A DNA stretch of 64,000 nt. Origin: Sorghum bicolor (Eukaryota; Streptophyta; Magnoliopsida; Poales; Poaceae). This document shows positions 59,415 through 64,000 of this stretch, in pieces (position 1 is the stretch's first letter; each line of letters opens with the position of its first letter). The notes under the pieces were generated by a model. That model was not told the origin of the DNA. It saw nothing but the letters and a program-made list of their open reading frames with translations, and made no database searches. The stretch spans positions 3,813,001-3,877,000 of the forward strand of contig NC_012874.2 of assembly GCF_000003195.3 (NCBI RefSeq). Reading direction: 5' to 3'. Position numbers and translations under genes: made by a program.

Positions 59415-59656
59415 GGCCTTGTTTAGTTCCGAAAAGATTTCGGATTTCGGTACTGTAGCACTTTCGTTTGTTTGTGACAAATATTATCCAATCATGGACT
59501 AACTAGGATTAAAAGATTCGTCTCGCGATTTACAGCTAAACTGTGTAATTAATTTTTTTTTTGTCTATATTTAATGTTTTATGCATGTGCCGCAAGATTC
59601 GATGTGACGGAGAATCTTGAAAATTTTTTGGTTTTTGGGATGAACTAAACAAGGCC
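59415..59656. mobile_element. MITE of the GGCCTTGTTTAG family, copy 6
   Basis: 242 bp with matching ends GGCCTTGTTTAGTTCC and GAACTAAACAAGGCC and the 3-bp duplication TTA on both sides (59412-59414 and 59657-59659). Best-preserved duplication of the family here, supporting a Tourist-type class. Confidence 0.9.
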
Positions 59657-59952
59657 TTATAATGGACGGCAAACGGATTCGTTGTGTTTTAAATGAAAAA
59701 AACAATCTGTGGGTCGAGATCAGAACTTGTGTCGCATTATCCTGAGGTATTCTGAAGTGACCTCGAGCTATTTATCTTAGGAAAACCAACTGGCATCGGC
59801 AGTATTCCCAACCCGACCGCAGCTGGACCGGTGATTTGCTTTCCTGGGCCTGGGCTGCTTCCTCCTCAATTACTGTCGATGGGCCTGAGGGCCCACGCTC
59901 CTCGTATCTTCTTCCTCCTTCCGTCCTTACCGTCCTTGGCAAGGGTGGGGGA

Positions 59953-60608
59953 ATGGCGGCGCCGCACCACTCTCTCACTCTACTCCACTGCCGCCGCAGC
60001 TTCCGCCGCTCGCTCAGCTCGCCCCCCACATCCGGGCCACCTTCAGCCACCTCTGCCAGGCAAGGCCCCCTCTCAGGCCAACAACACCTTGATCTCATTC
60101 TTTTCTCCATCGATTTGTCCTGCCTTTTGTTTTCTTTAGTTTCAGCTCTCTGATTGCAACTTGCAAGTAGCCATCCTGTCCATTTACGTTACCAACTTCG
60201 TATCTAGACTAGAGAGGCAGCGAATGCTGCTTGAGTTGTGATATGCTTGTTGATTGGATTGGTTGGAGTTCTGTATCATCTGAAGGAGGGGCAGATCATC
60301 TAGAACCTTCTTCCAACATTGATGAACTTCTTGGTTCACACATATGTAGTGTAATTGAAGGGTCACATGAAAAACATCAGAATCCTGATGTGTTTGTCTT
60401 TAGTAAACTGTCAGAATATTTAGTGATCAAGAACAAATCCCATCTCAAACTCAAGATGAGAACATTACATATTAACAGGACTGAAGTTATAACAGATTAT
60501 GGTCAGTCTATCAATTATCAGAATGTTATACTTGAGAAGGACCAAAACAGTGAGCTTTTTGTAATTTCTGAATACTTTTATGCAGGCTGGTACAGGTTGT
60601 TTTGCTGA
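59953..60608 (+). CDS. Candidate gene with a possible N-terminal targeting peptide (uncertain)
   Basis: I do not recognise it. An ATG at 59953, after TGGGCCTGAGGGCCC promoter-like DNA, opens MAAPHHSLTLLHCRRSFRRS and continues Ser/Arg-rich, low in acidic residues, as a plastid or mitochondrial targeting peptide does. A second open frame at 60213-60608 reads LVDWIGWSSVSSEGG, ICSVIEGSHEKHQ and YLVIKNKSHLKLKMRTLHI. A splice between the two is plausible but I could not fix the sites: a GC donor CCAG|GCAAGG near 60060 and an acceptor TAG near 60212 are options. A further exon-like frame is at 61361-61549. Low confidence. Confidence 0.3.
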
Positions 60609-63060
60609 CGAGAAAAGCATTGCCAAGCATGTTCAGCCTGATCGGTACCACGTTGCTGCAGCTATGCAGCCATAAGCCTTTGCTACAGTATTTCTTACTG
60701 TACACTCTGCCTACGGCAGCGATCACAGCCAAGTGGAGCCGTTGAATTCGTGCAGGATGCATATAACAGAATCATGCAGGCCGAATCATGAATCTCACTG
60801 TGGGTGACAATATATTTTTTTTCAATCTCTGGTACTAGTGTCAAGTTAGCATGCTCTGCTCTTTCCCGTAGTATATACCTTTCTGGTACTAGTCTTGAGG
60901 ATCAGTGGACAAGTCAATCTTGTGAAATCCTAATTAATGCTAAGTTTGTCTGAAATATCACATCGACTGCACCTCTGGTCAGAGATAAAAGGCCCTACTA
61001 GCTAGGACTGATGTTTGGCCTGAGGACAAGGGTTTAGATCACTGTAATGTCATGCAAGTTGATACTGGCTTACGGACGTACTTCAGATTCAGAACAGGTA
61101 GAATGTCACCCAGGTGGCGCAGATGACAAGGCACCATGGAATCTTTCATTTTGCTCAATTCATAAATTATGCAGGGATGTTATAATTTGGTAGATAATTA
61201 TGGAGGGAAAAATAGAGCAATATGGATGGAAATATAGATCAGGCTGGAAAATGAAACAAAATCTGTTCATCTGCTAACACAAAAGCAACCACATCTATTT
61301 CAGTGGAATCTGCATCCCATTGTCAGCTGATCAGCTCAACTACTTATACAGTAAGCACTGATGCAAGCTGTAAATGAGCAAAAGATCTCAAAGGACATAA
61401 ATGCTTCTTTGGATAAAAGTGTTGCTAAAATGCATGAGCTACTACTAATAAATTTTCCTTATCCAAGTGGTATGGTTGAGAGTCCACAATCAGATCAGGT
61501 AACATATGATGCCCTGACTACTCTGTTTTTGAAACTGCAACACTCCTAATCTTTCTACTCATTAATATTCAGAATCGTTTCAACTAGTTCGAGTGAACAC
61601 TGTCTTTTTGTGATGCATACCTTTTCTTTTCTGTCAATTCTCTAAAGTAAGTTGGATAGAAAACGAAAAATAACTTGGTACATATTATGTCTATCTTCCA
61701 TATAAGTCTAAAGTATTGTTGCTTTTATAGAAAAGCGAAGGCCTAAACTAAGGCCTGAGCATTTCAAGAAGAAAATACACGAAATAACTAAGAGGAGTGA
61801 TCGAAGATGCATGAGGTTTTATTTCACTCTGACAAGAATGTGCTGAAAGTTTCCATCCCTGAATCATTTTGTAACAAAGGAAGACTGAGAAATCTCTGTT
61901 TCAAGTTCGACTGAAATTCAGAGCCATTCTTTGTGGTTCCTCCATGTGTGGCCTGGGTCTTTAACTTAGATCTCAACTTTCAGGTTTTGTATACGAAAGC
62001 GGCCCTTTTGGCTCATGTTTCACGTCTGGTCAAATCAATCTTGCGCCCAATGGCTGATATGTCTGGCTGGCAGTTCCACTTGGCTCACTACCATTGATAC
62101 ACAAGCCCATGAAATCTGTTGGATACCTGAAGGTGTGGCAGAGAACCCTTGTTACCGGGCATTCACTGCTGGTGACTCCTAAATATGGACTGCTAAATCC
62201 ATTCCTCTTGGCTTTACTAGGATATCACTTAGATTAGCAAGAAAAACATTCCTCTGCAATCAAGCCAAAGAAAGCGCACGCTTTTCCTAAGCTAAGAATG
62301 TGGTGCCTAAGAAGGAAATATCATTTGTTCCTATCTATGACCAAGACTATGAATAGTCAAAAGATTCAGATAAGCAGACATAATAAATAGAGTAAGTACC
62401 AGATATTATCATTAGTTTGACCATCGATTGAATAGGTACCATGATTCTTGAAATATATAAAGGTCAGGAAGCATGTAGAAGTTGTGTTGGTTTTACTGTT
62501 TTGCCAATGTGCAAAGTTAACACAGCAATCTGGTTATCTTTTTCCACATACTAGCAGGGTTATTAATTCTGCATTAATTCGATTATCGTGTCATTTTACA
62601 GTTTTGCCAAGTACTATTGTGCCTTTGTCAGTTTGTCGTACATGTAAGAAAACGTCGGCCGCCTACCTTGCAGTCTCCATCAGTAAAGCTGATCATCAGT
62701 GGGAGTAGATCCAAATGTTCCAATCATTTAACCTTTACAGAATATGACTTGCTCGTGCGCTCTGTACCACATAGTTTCTCTCTGGTTTTATTTATCTCCT
62801 GATCGATGGATGTGCGTATATATATACATGGTTCTGAACTTCTGATTCATCCAAGACAACATTTGCTAGTGTTCTACTAGTACTTTATGTATGATGTAAA
62901 CATGAAACTGCATCTGCACTTTCTTTGTCAATATGACTTTGTTGGTTTATTTTGTTTGAATTCCATTTCACAAGATATGTAAATAGCATTTATCACGATT
63001 GTTGGTACACCGAATTCACAACTCCAATAGGATGATATGATCTTAAAGACATGATGAGAA
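60609..63060. other. AT-rich stretch, no gene recognised
   Basis: Short frames such as 61361-61549 (FPYPSGMVESPQSDQ, ending near a CAG|GTAACA) and 62448-62708 have no family match. May include UTR or introns of the candidate gene at 59953. Confidence 0.3.
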
Positions 63061-63069
63061 TGAAGATCA

Positions 63070-63215
63070 GAGATTTTCTTTTTACTGTAAACAGGAGGGG
63101 TTTCCCCCTGCTGTGTATTTATTTATTAAGAAAATGCGAACCAGCTTACATAAAAGTTCAAGAGACAAAAAAAGGGAAAGAAAGTAAACAAATAAGCAAA
63201 AATTACAAGATGGCT
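63070..63215 (-). mobile_element. Possible LINE 3' end fragment
   Basis: AAACAGGAGGGGTTTCCCCC followed by TGTGTATTTATTTATTAAG and an A-rich run resembles a LINE 3' end family in grasses, here on the minus strand. No target duplication was found. Confidence 0.35.
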
Positions 63216-63626
63216 TCTAGCCATTGTTGTATGGAAGGAAAGTATATGTTATATGGATGTAAATAAGTACTTCTTTGCTCTGTGAATAACCAGAGCAAAC
63301 TCCAATGCCATATATATTACACATACATGATAGCCGGAGCTTGCATTCACATATATGTTCCTCACCCAACGCTAGTTGCAGTAGTTTTTTCTAGCAGGTA
63401 TATGTAGGGGGAGAGATCGATCGAGATGGATGATGCCAACAATGGATACATCAGCAGCATATATAGAAGCAAAGGAACCAACAGCAGCAAAAGGTGAAAA
63501 AAAGAAGAAGAAAGAAACCAAGGTGTGTGTGTGACCCCAAGGATGCAAAACCGAACGAACAGGTTGAGAGGCAGCAGCAGGCAGCCATATGCCATTAGCT
63601 CACGCAGGAGCTAGCTAGCAGTTTAA
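63216..63626 (-). other. 3' flank of rbcS
   Basis: Probably the 3' UTR and downstream flank of rbcS. Contains AT-rich DNA and a tract of CAGCAGCAGG-type repeats at 63570-63585. No other gene. Confidence 0.4.
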
Positions 63627-63992
63627 TCACTCGCTGCCCGCGGGCTTGTAGGCGATGAAGCTGACGCACTGCGTCTGCTTGATGTTGTCGAAGCCGAGGA
63701 TCCGGACGTAGGCGTCCGGGTAGGAGGCGATGGCCTCCTGCAGCTCCTTGTAGACCTGCGACGCGTCGGTGCAGCCGAACATGGGCAGCTTCCACATGGT
63801 CCAGTAGCGGCCGTCGTAGTAGCACGGGGAGGTGGAGTTCTCGCGGTACACGAAGCCTTCCTTGCTGAACTCGAGGCAGGGCACCCAGTTGTTGCGCAGC
63901 AGGTAGTCCACCTGCTTCAGCAGCTGCTCCTCCGTCAGCGGCGGCAGGTACGACAGCGTCTCGAACTTCTTGTTCCCGTACGCCGGCCACAC
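63627..63992 (-). CDS. rbcS: RuBisCO small subunit, last exon
   Basis: Chloroplast enzyme subunit of the carbon-fixation complex, made in the cytosol with a transit peptide. This exon encodes residues 3-123 of the mature protein, from [19 protein letters not shown] to IAYKPAGSE, with the stop TGA at 63629-63627. The family block [16 protein letters not shown] and the [17 protein letters not shown] stretch are intact. The exon starts at 63992, directly after TTGCAG, matching the conserved intron between mature residues 2 and 3 (the MQ of grass rbcS). The exon with the transit peptide and the promoter lie right of the window. Length and spacing are normal, so the gene looks functional as far as seen. 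Confidence 0.97.
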   Translation of the reverse strand: MWPAYGNKKFETLSYLPPLTEEQLLKQVDYLLRNNWVPCLEFSKEGFVYRENSTSPCYYDGRYWTMWKLPMFGCTDASQVYKELQEAIASYPDAYVRILGFDNIKQTQCVSFIAYKPAGSE

Positions 63993-64000
63993 CTGCAAAT

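Noticed and set aside
1..64000. tRNA, rRNA or CRISPR array
   Set aside because: No cloverleaf B-box or spaced-repeat pattern was seen on reading through; a tRNA scan would be decisive and was not run.

Overview
The window is nuclear DNA of a grass. The evidence is intron-containing genes with GC-rich exons in AT-rich surroundings, Tourist, Stowaway, hAT and CACTA elements typical of grasses, large solo LTRs, and an rbcS exon whose protein is grass-like. The set of genes (rbcS plus a B3 gene close to rice genes I recall from chromosomes 11/12) fits an Andropogoneae grass such as sorghum. The species is inference; I could not run a search.

Gene order. 623-2409 (+): 3' two-thirds of a cationic amino-acid transporter gene; the first exon lies off the left edge. 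11.1-12.05 kb (+): promoter-like DNA and a small candidate gene of unknown function. 17166-16225 (-): B3-domain transcription factor of the RAV/NGATHA-like group, with a short second exon that carries an RLFGV repression motif. 33888-31354 (-): complete six-exon S28 (Pro-X carboxypeptidase-type) serine peptidase. 53433-53792 (+): small EAR-motif protein of the GIR1 family behind a reduplicated TATA promoter. 59.95-60.6 kb (+): weak candidate gene. 63992-63627 (-): last exon of rbcS, with exon 1 off the right edge. These are unrelated single genes, not a pathway or cluster.

Between the genes, transposons account for most of the recognisable sequence. There are seven copies of a GGCCTTGTTTAG-type MITE and two of a GGGC..TTGTTTGG-type Tourist. 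Two further 3-bp-TSD MITEs, two Stowaways and a 247-bp hAT MITE are present, plus a 3.5-kb hAT element with a broken transposase. An 842-bp hAT element lies in a copia-like LTR, and a 528-bp TIR element has an 11-bp duplication. A 3.56-kb CACTA element carries spliced gene fragments. Three solo LTRs are present (2728, 2034 and 658 bp), the last inside a LINE, and a 5'-truncated LINE has an 11-bp target duplication. Most boundaries were set from target-site duplications read directly.

I saw no novel defence or enzymatic system. The least ordinary structures are the solo LTR with 102-bp inverted termini, the reduplicated core promoter upstream of the GIR1-like gene, the triplicated non-coding block at 4.9-10.2 kb, and the CACTA element with captured exons.
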